From the NCBI GenBank assembly GCA_023853785.1, contig JAJIRX010000862.1, positions 1 to 24,309 on the forward strand: DNA of 24,309 nucleotides. Reading direction: 5' to 3'. Below the pieces are notes generated by a model, which did not search any database, was not told the DNA's origin, and saw only the letters and a program-made list of their open reading frames with translations. How positions within the stretch are numbered: the first letter of the stretch is position 1; the number at the start of each line of letters is the position of its first letter. A program made the translations under genes and the position numbers. The stretch is from Psilocybe azurescens. Lineage: Eukaryota; Basidiomycota; Agaricomycetes; Agaricales; Agrocybaceae. Of this stretch, positions 13,147 to 24,127 are shown one piece after another.

Positions 13147-13439
13147 TTTGAGGTAAAACGGTAAAATTAGTTCTATGGCGCATCTCTGAGTATGTTCAGT
13201 ACTGCACTGGAGAGGCGAAACACATGAGAATCGGGTTGGGACAAGTGCAATTTTTGTGGGAGGAGTGAAATTTAGATGATTGAATCTTATCAGATAATCT
13301 TTGCAGAGATCTGTTGAGATCTCCCGGCCCTGGTGGGATAATCATTATTACGAGACATCAGCCGTATTCCACATTGCCGAGTTTATACATATGGAACTAC
13401 GGCAGGCATTACACTCGCCAAAAAGTCGGTTGATACCAC

Positions 13440-13509
13440 ACCTGTCTCTTTTTCATCCACTCTTTCATATCCATTTTTATAATTTCTACGACCCTCTGTC
13501 GTCTCTACG
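13440..13509 (+). promoter_or_regulatory. Pyrimidine-rich leader before the ABC transporter start
   Basis: The bases just before the ATG at 13510 are dominated by C and T (for example CTGTCTCTTTTTCATCC). Such CT-rich tracts commonly mark transcription start regions in filamentous fungi. The ATG is the first in a frame that continues into the transporter and has A/G-poor but acceptable context. Confidence 0.35.
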
Positions 13510-16500
13510 ATGGTCGACTCACGACCCAGCAGCACAGACGAAAAGGTCACCGTCGTCGCTGATACCAAACCGAAGGGGTTCTTTTCCCATCCCAAATCTT
13601 CCCAAACCAACGGCGTCAGCGATGAGAAAACCAAGGAGGACGATGTAGAAACATCACCAGATGCCGCCCCGCTGTCAATGAGGCCCCAAAAATCTCGTTC
13701 ACTGAACTATTCCGGTGTGCCTCCTCTTTCATCTATGTTGGTCAATGTCTCATCCGGGTTGATGTAGATACTCCACCAAGTTCGAACTCTTTATTGATTT
13801 CATCGGCATCGTAGCCGCCGTAGCCGCAGGGGCAGCTCAGGTACGCAGGAAGCCTCAGAATATGCTCTAGTTGGTGAACGACTAATTTTGCTGTGATCAC
13901 CGTTAGCCCCTTATGTCGCTTCTCTTCGGAAATCTAACCCAGGATTTCGTCAACTTCAGTCAGATCCTTGCTGAAGCTCAGAAGGGTACTCCAGGAGCAG
14001 CGGACCGTATCCCCAAGCTGCTGCCGACTTCCGTCATTCTGCTGGTCTCAGTGCAACATACCTGGTCTGCATTGGTACGTGCCGTAATTCAACCATGATC
14101 TGGAAAAAGCTCACGCTCCGCAGGTATTGGCATGTTCGTTTGCACCTATGCATATATGTATATCTGGGTTTATACTGGCGAAGTAAACGCGAAACGCATC
14201 AGAGAGCGCTACCTCAAAGCCGTGCTCCGACAGGATATCGCCTTCTTCGACAACGTAGGAGCGGGTGAAGTTGCTACTCGAATCCAGACGGATACACGTA
14301 CGTCGCAAACCCAGCTTTTAGCATGATATTGATGTGCATTGGCTATTTTAGATTTGGTTCAACAGGGAATTTCTGAGAAGGTCGCACTCGTAGCCAACTT
14401 TCTGGGTGCCTTTGTTACCGGTTTCGCCTTGGCTTACGCGCGAAACTGGCGTTTGGCTCTGCCATGTCTTCCATTTTGCCATGCATCGCCATAACCGGTG
14501 GTGTCATGAACAAATTCATTTCAGGTTACATGCAGTACGTGTCCTCATAACATTGTTCCTGTGATTTTTTCTAATCATTAGCTTAGGCTGTCTTTGAAAC
14601 ACACTGCTGAAGGTGGAAGCATCGCGGAGGAGGTCATCTCAACTGTGCGCACCGCACAAGCCTTTGGAACTCAGAAGATTCTGGGAGCACTTTACAACAG
14701 TCACATTGACGAATCACACAAAGTGGACATGAAGGCCTCGATCTGGCATGGTGGTGGTTTAGCTGTTTTCTTTTTGTTATCTATTCCGCATACGGTCTTG
14801 GTAAGTTATTTATCTTGTTAACATATTTGCAATGTCATCCTTACATTGCAACCTTGCAGCTTTAGCTTTGGTACGACCCTGATTAATCAAGGCCACGGTA
14901 AGTCTCGTAATTATATATGATTTTCAGGATCGTCTGATGGAATTCCTTTTTGTAGCCACTCCCGGCTCTGTTGTAAATGTCTTTTGGCTATCTTAATTGG
15001 ATCGTTCTCTCTTGCTCTCCTTGCCCCTGAAATGCAAGGTTTGTCGCATCTCACTATCGATGGAAACGTACTGCAAACTGATTTCTTCTTAGCCATCACC
15101 CATGGTCGCGGTGCTGCAGCCAAGTTATATCATACCATCGATCGCGTTCCCGACATTGATTCTGCTAACCCCGGAGGGTTGAAGCCAGAGAAGGTTGAGG
15201 GTGAAATCGTTCTCGAAGACGTCAAATTCAGTTATCCGTCCCGTCCCAACGTCCCTGTAGTCAAAGGATTGTCAATTACCTTCCGCGCCGGAAAAACTGC
15301 TGCGTTGGTTGGCGCTTCAGGTTCTGGAAAGTCTACCATCATCTCACTTGTTGAACGATTCTACGATCCTTCGGCCGGTGTTGTGAAACTTGATGGTGTC
15401 AATGTTAAGGATCTTAACCTGAAATGGCTTCGTACCCAAATCGGTCTCGTCTCGCAGGAACCCACTCTATTTGCGACAACTATCCGGGGAAATGTGGCGC
15501 ACGGTCTTATTGGCACCAAGTACGAGAATGCGCCCGAAGAAGAAAAGGAAGCGCTGATCAAGGAAGCCTGTATCAAAGCGAACGCCGATGGATTCATTAC
15601 CAAACTACCTCTCGGTTACGATACCATGGTCGGTGAACGTGGTTTCCTGCTCTCAGGTGGCCAGAAGCAACGTGTCGCCATCGCTCGCGCCATTGTCTCT
15701 GATCCCCGAATCTTGCTCTTGGACGAAGCTACCAGTGCTTTAGATACTCAGTCGGAAGGTATTGTGCAGGATGCTTTGGACAAAGCCTCTGCAGGTGTGT
15801 TATTGCCATATTCTCGTGCTCCATATATTAATCTTTTACTATTATTTTTAGGCCGTACGACCATCACTATTGCTCATCGTCTTTCCACCATCAAGGATGC
15901 TGACGTCATCTATGTCATGGGCGATGGACTAATGCTCGAACAGGGAACCCACAACGATCTCTTGCAAGCGGATGGTGCATATGCTAGACTTGTCCAGGCT
16001 CAGAAACTCCGTGAAGGAAAAGAAAAAGTGCCCGGCAAAGATGATGAATCGGACTCTGAAGAGGAAGATATGGAGAAAGCTGCTCGTGAAGAAATTCCTC
16101 TCGGCCGCAGGAATACAGGTCAATCTCTTGCCAGTGAGATTCTTGAACAGAAAAGAAAAGCTGCCGACGCTTCAGGTGAAAACAAAGATGAGGATTACAA
16201 TATGTTCTATCTTTTCAAGAGAATGGCGCCTATCATCCGCGATCAATGGAAAAGTTATCTTTACGGTTCTATCTGTGCTTGCTGTAAGTCGGGTTTCATC
16301 CATTTCAGTATACGTCCCGTTCTGACCCTTTATGAAGTGAGCGGGATGGTCTACCCAGCTTTCGGTGTTGTATACGCCAAGGGTATTGAAGGGTTCTCAG
16401 CCCTTGATCGGTCCGAACGCAGGTTCCAAGGAGACAGAAATGCTCTTTGGTACGTATTTCCCCTTGTACTTGAATGCACGTCAGTTTATTGAATATTGCT

Positions 16501-18733
16501 CTTATAGGATGTTCATCATTGCCATCCTTTCTACATTGGCAATTGGCTTCCAGAATTATCTTTTCGCCAGTACAGCTGCTACATTGACCGCTCGTCTACG
16601 CACACTCAGTTTCAAGGCTATGTTAAGACAAGATAGTAAGCTTTCGTTAGCGTCAGGGCAAATTGGTTATTGATTTTCGTTTCAAGTCGAATTCTTTGAT
16701 AAGGATGAAAACAGCGTAAGCATCTTGACCCACCAATCTTATACCACTGGACTAAATTTCAGTGTTTTCTTTAGACTGGTAGCTTGGTTTCCCAACTCAG
16801 TGACAACCCCCAGAAGGTCAATGGTCTTGCTGGAATCACATTGGGCGCCATTGTGCAGAGTATCGCCACCCTTATCGCCGGTTCCGTGCTAGGCCTTGCC
16901 TTCATCTGGAAAGTTGCTCTTGTCGGCATTGGTGCGTTTTCTTTTTGAACAATGCTTACGGAATTAAACTAATTACAAAATATAGCCTGCACTCCACTCC
17001 TCATTTCAACTGGTTATATCCGCCTGGTATGTCACCTTCTTAGCACACAGTTTTAAAGTCTTTTTATCATACTTTTTTTTAGCGTGTTGTCGTGCTCAAA
17101 GATCAAGCCAACAAAAAGCACACGAAGATTCTGCTCAATTGGCCTGTGAAGCAGCCGGTTCCATCCGCACAGTTGCTGCGCTTACACGAGAGGACGACTG
17201 TCTTAGACTGTACAGCGAAAGTTTGGAAGAACCTCTCCGTAAATCGAATAAAACCGCTATCTGGAGTAATGCCCTATATTCGTTCTCTCAAGCTCTTGTC
17301 TTCTTTGTCATTGCCCTCATTTTCTGGTATGGTGCCGTCCTCGTGTCACGTCTGGAGGCTACAACCTTCCAGTTCTTCGTCGGTCTCATGGTATATGTCT
17401 TCATTCGCAAGCTTGTCTACCCTTTTCTGATCGTTAATTATCTCGCAGAGCACAACCTTTGGTGCTATCCAGGCTGGAAACGTCTTTTCATTCGTGCCCG
17501 ATATATCATCAGCGCAGGGAGCCGGCTCCGACATCATCAAGTTACTTGACTCTACACCTGAAATTGATGCTGAATCGACTGAGGGCAAGGTAATTGATGC
17601 GAAGGCAGTTCAAGGTCATATCCGGTTCGAAAACATTCACTTCCGATACCCGACCCGACCCGGTGTCCGCGTGTTGCGTGAGCTATCCTTCGAGGTTGAG
17701 CCCGGTACATACATCGCATTGGTTGGAGCCAGTGGTTCGGGCAAGAGTACGACGTAAGACTTGTTTTAGGGTTTATCGTGTGGGTTCCCCTATGCTGACA
17801 TCTGCGCATACTCAGGATTCAATTGATCGAACGGTTCTATGACCCTCTGCACGGCGCTGTCTACGTACGTACGCCATTCTAAGAATTGTAACGACGGTGC
17901 GACGCTGATGTTCTTGTCTTTCTACAGCTCGACGGCGAACGCATCACCGATCTCAATATTCAGGAATACCGTAAACACCTGGCGTTAGTTTCACAAGAAC
18001 CTACGCTTTATGCTGGAACTGTACGATTCAACATCCTCCTTGGTGCAATCAAACCCCACGAGGAAATTACTCAAGAAGAAATCGAAGATGCGTGCCGGAA
18101 TGCCAACATCTTAGATTTCATTCAAGGACTACCTCAGTATGTTGAACCGGATTTCATATATCTTCTTATGTTGAATTCTGTCTCGCAGGGGCTTTGACAC
18201 CGAAGTCGGTGGAAAGGGTTCGCAGCTGTCCGGTGGCCAGAAACGTAAGATCATTTGTCGCTTCTGCGATGATAACAATGAACGATGCGATTAACCATTT
18301 CTTCCTCAGAACGTATCGCGATTGCTCGTGCTCTGCTGCGCAATCCCAAAGTACTGCTGTTGGACGAGGTACGTGCTTCAGTCTGATGGCAATTGTTTGA
18401 TCCTGATCCTGATCCTCTTTATCAGGCGACATCTGCCCTCGACTCCAACTCAGAGAAGGTTGTGCAAGCAGCTTTGGACCAAGCCGCTAAGGGCAGGACA
18501 ACGATCGCTATTGCTCATCGGTTGTCAACCATCCAGAATGCAGACAGAATGTACGTCGTTTCTTGCTGTTGCTAGGGCCCTTGAACATGTTTTGCTCATT
18601 ACATCGTGCGTTACACAGCTACTTCATCAAGGAGGGACGAGTGAGCGAGTCCGGCACCCACGATCAACTACTGCAACAACGAGGCGATTATTTCGAGTTC
18701 GTGCAACTTCAAGCACTGAGCAAACGAGAATAG
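13510..18733 (+). CDS. Full-length ABCB multidrug exporter (MDR1/Pmd1-like)
   Basis: Membrane exporter with TMD-NBD-TMD-NBD order, predicted to pump hydrophobic compounds using ATP. First half: [26 protein letters not shown] and [18 protein letters not shown], then NBD1 with [28 protein letters not shown] and IAHRLST. A charged linker follows. Second half: [33 protein letters not shown], then NBD2 with the same canonical motifs, so both ATP sites look active. Twenty-three exons: 13510-13714, 13768-13840, 13907-14074, 14124-14297, 14352-14534, 14587-14800, 14860-14897, 14956-15038, 15093-15794, 15852-16283, 16338-16449, 16508-16635, 16687-16715, 16775-16931, 16986-17026, 17083-17390, 17449-17753, 17816-17864, 17928-18136, 18189-18244, 18310-18368, 18426-18550, 18619-18733. 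Seven one-base losses occur near 13688-13692, 14011-14016, 14460, 14771-14775, 14861-14863, 14982-14985 and 17113-17117. Allowing for them gives 1,323 codons plus stop, the usual family length. A role in pheromone export (Ste6-like) cannot be excluded. Confidence 0.95.
18398..18415 (+). repeat. Short hexanucleotide repeat (TGATCC)3 in an ABC transporter intron
   Basis: Three tandem TGATCC units lie in the intron 18369-18425, just before its acceptor. This is probably a small microsatellite without function. Confidence 0.7.
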
Positions 18734-19238
18734 ACGGGAGCATTAATGTGCTCCCTTTAACGGACAATTTTGGTATATTGTTATAACGCGATCTTACGAG
18801 GCATTTCTTGTTGATTATTTTTTGATGCATATCTGTTTCCTGCATACCCTTTTTCATGGATTCAAGTACTTACAAGTTACAACGGTCAAAAGACCGACCC
18901 TATATACAAGAATGGCTGCTGTTTCAATACACTCCTTAATACACACATAATACATAGACATGCATGCAACACGAGGACTTGAAGTCAAAGATAGTTCTTG
19001 CCTTGGGGCAGTATATAAGCGAGATTGGAGGATAGAAGGACCAGAGTGCTACGCGCGAGTCATGGTCAAGTCGAAGAAGAAAGTTGTCATCGTTGGAGAG
19101 GGACTGGGAGTATTGAACGGACTGGTTGCAGGTGTTTCCCACGACACTGATGACGGGGTACGAGACCACGTGGTCAGCTCATTCTTGACCAGCCACCACC
19201 GCCGCAACAATCTCTCTCCACCACCTCCTCCTCCAAAC
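18734..19238. other. Intergenic region between ABC transporter stop and VAP start
   Basis: About 500 bp between two plus-strand genes. The left part is A/T-rich, fitting the transporter 3' untranslated region. The right part becomes C-rich with repeated CCACC/CTCC units (19191-19235) directly before the VAP ATG, as expected of a fungal leader. Open frames here (for example 18960-19340) run into VAP exon 1 in another frame and are not separate genes. Confidence 0.5.
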
Positions 19239-20654
19239 ATGTCCGTCTCCCTCAATCCCAGCAACTCCCTCGGCTTCAGACGTAGGCTGCTCGCTTGTAT
19301 GCTGCTCATGTATATACTAACACTGCCGCAGGGCCTCTGACCATCCTCGTGAAGCGCTCCTTGACGATTACAAATAACAATCCTCAGCCTGTAGCATTCA
19401 AGGTCAAGACCACGGCTCCAAAGGTGCGCAAGGGCTCTGCGAGTGACGCTGTGGCAATGATCTTATGCTTTGTTGTCAGCTCCTACTGCGTCCGGCCAAA
19501 TTCAGGAAGAGTAGAGCCTGGGGAGAGCGTCGATGTCTCTGGTGCGTGTGCGCTTATGCTGTGAACGTGCGGCCACTCATCCGGCATGTCATTTTTAGTC
19601 ATGCTTCAGGGCCTCAAGGAGGAGCCCCGCTGAACACGAAATGCAAGGACAAGTTCCTTATTCAAAGCACTATTATCACTCCTGACAAGGGAGACCTTGG
19701 CGTTACACGACCTTGTACGCATTCATTTGTTCGCTGTGCAACCACGTCATTGGTGCTCATTTTCTTTTGTACTCCTAGTGGGCTAGTCCCGAAACAAATG
19801 AGGACGGCAAAATTTTCCAACAAAAGCTCCGCGTCACTTATCTCCCCGCCGAGGGTCAGACGCTGGAAGAAGAAGATGAAAGCGCCGCTGTGGGAATGAC
19901 ATCCCACATTACTGCCAATGAATCCGTAAGTTATATTTTCCATAAAGAGAATGATACACTCAATGATAGTGGTAATATTTAGCATTACGATACCGTCCGT
20001 CAAACTCCAGCAAATGGCCATCTCTCTACCCTCGACTCGCACTACGTCCCCGCCACCCAATCTCAAGATCACCCAGAGGAACGATCGCATACGCCTAATC
20101 AAGAGCCATTGGAACGCGAGGTGTCTACCGATACGGAGGTGCAGCAACAGCAACATCAGGTTCCAGTAATAGTAGAACCGTGGGAGCAACCACCATCACC
20201 CGCGCATACTAAGGCTGCTCTGCCTGAGACCGAAGAGGCACACGAACCCACACACTCTACAGTTGAGCCTGCCAGTGAACACTCGATCCCCCAACCCACC
20301 GAACCAGTACACGAACCTACTCCGGTCCCAGCACAGGAGCCTGTCCGCGTTCCTACACCCGCGCCTATTATCATTCACAGAGAGAACCCAGTGAATGAGG
20401 AATTATACGCCAAGTTTAACATGGCACAGGCGGAGATTGGTCGATTAAAGGCCCAGATAGCTGAACTGACAACTCCTGCCGCTCAGGAATTGCGCAGACG
20501 AACAAGAAAGCTGTCGGACGCCGACAGCGTGGCTGCCTCTGATATCCAAACGATCGTCGTCGAGGATTCCCCGCTTCATCAAGACGGTGTTCCACTTCAG
20601 GTTGTTGTTATAATTGCACTGGGAGTTTTCATCACGACATACCTCTTCTTCTGA
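19239..20654 (+). CDS. SCS2: VAMP-associated protein (VAP/Scs2 family, MSP domain, tail anchor)
   Basis: An ER membrane protein whose MSP domain binds FFAT motifs and tethers the ER to other membranes. The MSP domain covers the first ~125 residues: LTITNNNPQPVAFKVKTTAPK, YCVRPNSGRVEPGESVDV and CKDKFLIQSTIITPDK are the classic VAP signatures. Next come a long Pro/Glu/His/Thr-rich linker, a coiled-coil segment (YAKFNMAQAEIGRLKAQIAE), and a C-terminal membrane anchor VVVIIALGVFITTYLFF ending at the stop. Exons: 19239-19281, 19332-19423, 19480-19541, 19599-19714, 19779-19925, 19983-20654. The frame needs one lost base near 19625-19628 and appears to carry one extra base near 19480-19484 and another near 19689-19691. 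With these, the total is about 376 residues. The short first exon ends in the SLGF-R segment. Confidence 0.92.
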
Positions 20655-21103
20655 GATTCTTTTCTTGATATATTTATTTTCTTTCTTTTTCAATTCGGAC
20701 AACAGCGCGAAATTATGCCGCGATGCAATCGGTTGAGAGTAAATTTCTGTCTTTCGTAGGCATTCCTTTATGATTAAAAGTTCTCTTGATTATTTCTTTA
20801 TTCCTTTTTGTGTTACCCTCTCCTGCACGTTCTTTTTCGGTTCACCTTATCTTTCTTGGTTTAGCCCGGTTCTTGCTTATCGATGAACTCACGGTCTGTT
20901 CGGTTCCAAGTTCTCAAAAGTCCATGGCCCTGTCCTATTCTTTCTTTCCTTTGAAACTAGTTGTAAATCTTTCACCCTCTACCTACAATGTGCATACATA
21001 GACGTTCGGCAAAACACTTCCGCCCGATGACAACCATTCCTTTTGCAGAGTTTCCTTCACTTCTCGCATCTTGAAGCCGTCGCGGTTGACTGGATGACAC
21101 CGT
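20655..21103. other. Convergent 3' region between VAP and the esterase
   Basis: The two flanking genes end toward each other, so this 449-bp stretch should hold both 3' untranslated regions. It is T-rich on the plus strand just after the VAP stop (TTTATTTTCTTTCTTTTTC), consistent with polyadenylation and termination signals. No gene is evident. Confidence 0.5.
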
Positions 21104-22750
21104 TTATGACGTATCGGCTCCTCGTAGTTGTGCCTCGATCGCCTGCGCCAGAAGCTGGTGGACTCGTTCCGTGGGATGTCCTGAGTCTGCACAGGGTGGC
21201 CGGGGTGCACAGAAGGGGCAGAGACACAGTGAGGATGAAATTGTCGTAAGCATTATTGCCAATGCAAATTAGTAATAGCCAAAGATTGCACTCAACAGCA
21301 CTCAACTGAACCAGAAAACCCTGTTGGGTTGGTGCAAGTGCAAAATCTGGGGATGCGGGGTAAGGTTATAATTAGCAATCGGGACGGACGGAAGTAAAAG
21401 AGAGAATCGGATCTAGATATAGAATTTGATTCCAGTGAATGATAATCTAGTAGCATACCCGGTTGTATTGGTAAACCCGTAGGGAATGGGGTCATTGAGG
21501 ACTTTGTTGAACCATGAATGGGCGTCAAATGACATCACTGTGGTATCTTTGAGAACGGGAAAGTCAAGGATTGGCGTAAATGCTTGATGACAGATAGCGT
21601 CAGTCAATTGGATGACAGACCTGGATTAGAGGTTTCGAAGGCGGTTATGTGATCAGCTAGAATATGGTTGAATTCGTCAATGTGGGTCTTCAGTAGGGCT
21701 GCCTTCGTGGGGTCGCCTAGACTGCTTGGTGAGCGTTCTTCAGGAGGTACGTTGATGAAAAGATGGGTCCGAAGACCACGATTCGTAGCTGCTTGCTGAA
21801 TAAAGCAAAATTTCGGACAGTGTAGCCTAACTGAAATTGAAAGTGAGATAGGCGTACTACTGCGTTGAAGTAAGATGTCATCTCCGTTTCCCAGAATGTG
21901 TTGAAATCCGTGATCTAGTGGAGAAGGTTGCGTGAGCGAACCAGGTAAATGATTATGTCGGGTTAAGAACTACGGTTGCATTAGTGACTGTGTCCCCTGT
22001 ATCGTTGATTCCAATCCACCACGTGGTCAGAGTCTGGTCGACTGGGTGGGGGATGATGTTGGCTGCGAATTTCAACCATTGCATAACTTGGTCAATGAGA
22101 GGAATCGTAAAATTATGGTGCAGAGGTAATCTTCCAGTGCCACAAACAACCATCAGTAAAACTATCCTAAAAGGGTAGTATTAAACTTTACAGGTTTCCG
22201 TCGATGTCAGCACCTGCGAATGAAAAATCCCAAAGTTCCTTCTTGCAGGCTGAAGGTTTTCCTTCGAAGCACCCTGTCAAGAATTCAATCTGGTTGTATG
22301 TGCCTCAGAATACACCTGTGGTTTTCATGGATATATGCGTTGTTCGTACCCAGTTAGAGCCCTCAGAGCTTGTCTATTTATTTGACAAATCAGCATAAAA
22401 TGTACGGTGACAGGAATAGAATTTTGCTCGTACACTTCGAGGTACTATTTCATTGGACAGCAATTGCTGAGGCGTAAAAGAGAAATCTAGAGCATCTCCA
22501 ATAAAACTAGTTGATTCAACAAGAATCAAAGCTTTTGGCCTTTGCATCTTTACATACCTAAAGTTCGCAAGTCCCTGAGTTCCGTATACGAAAGAGTAAG
22601 AATCGCCGAAGGCATGCACAAATTTGATACGATCCCAGTTGAATTTTGGTCTGAGTCCTTTTCCAAATGTGTTTTCGTCGGCACAAACTATAAGGATACT
22701 AAAGCCAGCCATACAAGCAAGTTTTGGGAAGATGCTTTTAAGAGATCCAT
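21104..22750 (-). CDS. Secreted SGNH/GDSL esterase, carbohydrate esterase family 16-like
   Basis: Predicted secreted acetylesterase acting on acetylated plant-wall sugars. SGNH blocks are visible: FGDSYSFV (Ser nucleophile), the Asn block WWIGINDTGD, and a final GHPTERVHQLL (His). Other family-typical stretches are SFTPQQLLSNEIVPRS, LWDFSFAGADIDG, LPLHHNFT and FINVPPEERSP. Ten exons: 22558-22750, 22434-22506, 22350-22373, 22192-22289, 21974-22130, 21861-21914, 21621-21795, 21459-21582, 21307-21346, 21104-21186. I place the start at the ATG 22748-22750 because that frame gives a good signal peptide (NLLVWLALVSL core). It requires one lost base near 22686-22693; a later ATG would leave a poor signal. 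A second loss lies in the A-run at 21315-21318. The restored total is 340 residues, normal for the family. Substrate is inferred from the family. Confidence 0.9.
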
Positions 22751-23285
22751 TCCGTGACAGAGAGTTTGTGTACAAGCAGTGTAATGGTGTGGCAAATGCT
22801 GGTGGCATATTTATACCACAAACGCACATTTCTTCGATGACGAGAGCATAGGGTGCTGTTGTCATATGACACTGAGCCTGAGGTTCTTCCTCGGTTCTTT
22901 CTTTTATGATTTTGAGCGGTCCGTCAGGTCACAAAAGATCCAATGCGAAGTGAGACGTCAAAGGACTCCAACTGTGGATGGGATACATTTGTACGTAAAT
23001 ATCGAGGACAACTGTAGAGATGTATTCTTATAGTTTTGCGCAAGAGTCCGTCTAACAATCCAGAATGAGCAGCAGTCACTGTCGAATCCAAGTGAAGTCG
23101 AAGAAAAAATGCTCCAATGGTGGTGGAGGTTTAAATTAGAGAGCTGAGAGCTTGACGGCCCGAATCAAGCACGCTGGTTGTCTGTCATTCCACCATCGGG
23201 ATTCGTGGGACTTACTCTGGCGCAATTTAGCACCATGATCCCACAACGGCTCGCCTTTTGAATTAGAACACATTCTCACCTCAAG
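22751..23285. promoter_or_regulatory. Divergent promoter region between esterase and SOD
   Basis: The esterase and the SOD are transcribed away from each other from this 535-bp gap. I see no distinct repeated site, TATA box or recognised stress element. A frame that extends the esterase upstream to 22865 lacks a signal peptide at its start and is not the likely beginning. Confidence 0.45.
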
Positions 23286-24127
23286 ATGGACTCTTATACG
23301 AAGCAAAAGTCATCCGCTAGGCCTTTTGTTTTGGCTCTGGCCTTTCTGGGCACCGTTTTCTTAGGTTATAAGGTATTCTTCCAGGACACTCCGGTTACAG
23401 CAATTCGCAACGTGAGTAATAGCCATTTCATCGAAAATAAGATCCTGAACGTATTGTTAGGCTGTCGTTGTCTTGAGTGGAGATTCTCCAGTGACTGGCA
23501 CGGTTACTTTCCAACAAAGCTCGTCCGGAGACCCTGTCCAGATATTAGGAAAGATACAAGGGCTTTCTTCTGATTCCCTCCACGGATTTCATGTCCAGTG
23601 CGCAGCTTAGTCTCAATTGCAGGCAATTCAGACGCTGGATATTGACCTGTATCATAGCGTGTCTGGTGACTTGAGCGGAGGTTGTCTCTCTGCAGGGGCG
23701 CACTTCAATCCATTTGGCAAAACACACGGCGCCCCCAGTGCCTCAGTGAGGCATGTTGGAGACTTGGGCAACATAAAAACCGACAAGTCTGGCACAGCTG
23801 ATATTGATTTCTCTGACCGCCTTATCTCTCTCAACGGTGTAACTTCCATTATTGGGTAAGTAATAGACATCTTTCATGGTGTTGCACATCTCAAATCAGA
23901 TGGCAGACGTTCGGTTGTAGTTCACGCTGTGAGTATCGTGTTCTATTCTAATTTCTGTGGTGCTCACAAATACGATTAGGGCACGGACGACCTCGGCTTA
24001 GGGGTAATGAAGAATCGCTGAAAACTGGTAATGCCGGTGGCCGAGTAGCGTGTGGAGTCATTGGTTAGTATCAATTCAAGTATTCAAAACTGTTTTCTAA
24101 CCCTCTTGCCAATTAGGTCTTGCCTGA
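23286..24127 (+). CDS. Cu/Zn superoxide dismutase with N-terminal membrane anchor or signal
   Basis: Converts superoxide to hydrogen peroxide and oxygen. All metal ligands are present: copper His in GFHVHV, the bridging His in [11 protein letters not shown], zinc His/Asp in RHVGDLG, and the last copper His in VVVHAG. The disulfide cysteines (SGGC and VACGVIG) and the active-site Arg (GGRVACG) are also there. Unlike cytosolic Sod1, it begins with a basic segment followed by a hydrophobic stretch ([20 protein letters not shown], residues ~13-32), so it is probably a membrane-anchored or secreted form. Exons: 23286-23411, 23461-23597, 23658-23855, 23907-23928, 23980-24063, 24117-24127. One base is missing from the G-run at 24001-24004, which would otherwise end the protein early. 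Allowing for it gives 192 residues. Confidence 0.93.

Larger units (their letters stand above)
11713..13509. other. Gene-poor region upstream of the ABC transporter
   Basis: About 1.8 kb with no recognisable gene. Open frames such as 11740-11949 and 12686-12883 (minus) lack motifs and splice context. Small features seen: a CTAGGCCTAG palindrome at 11769-11778, a GGCGGCC/GGCCGCC hairpin-forming pair at 13076-13105, and the CCG-N3-CGG inverted repeat at 13130-13146. The last few hundred bases must include the transporter promoter. Confidence 0.55.

Noticed and set aside
13715..13767. Early stop of the transporter at 13767
   Set aside because: The stop lies in a 53-nt intron. With one base lost in the A-run at 13688-13692, the preceding exon enters the correct frame and joins smoothly to the next.
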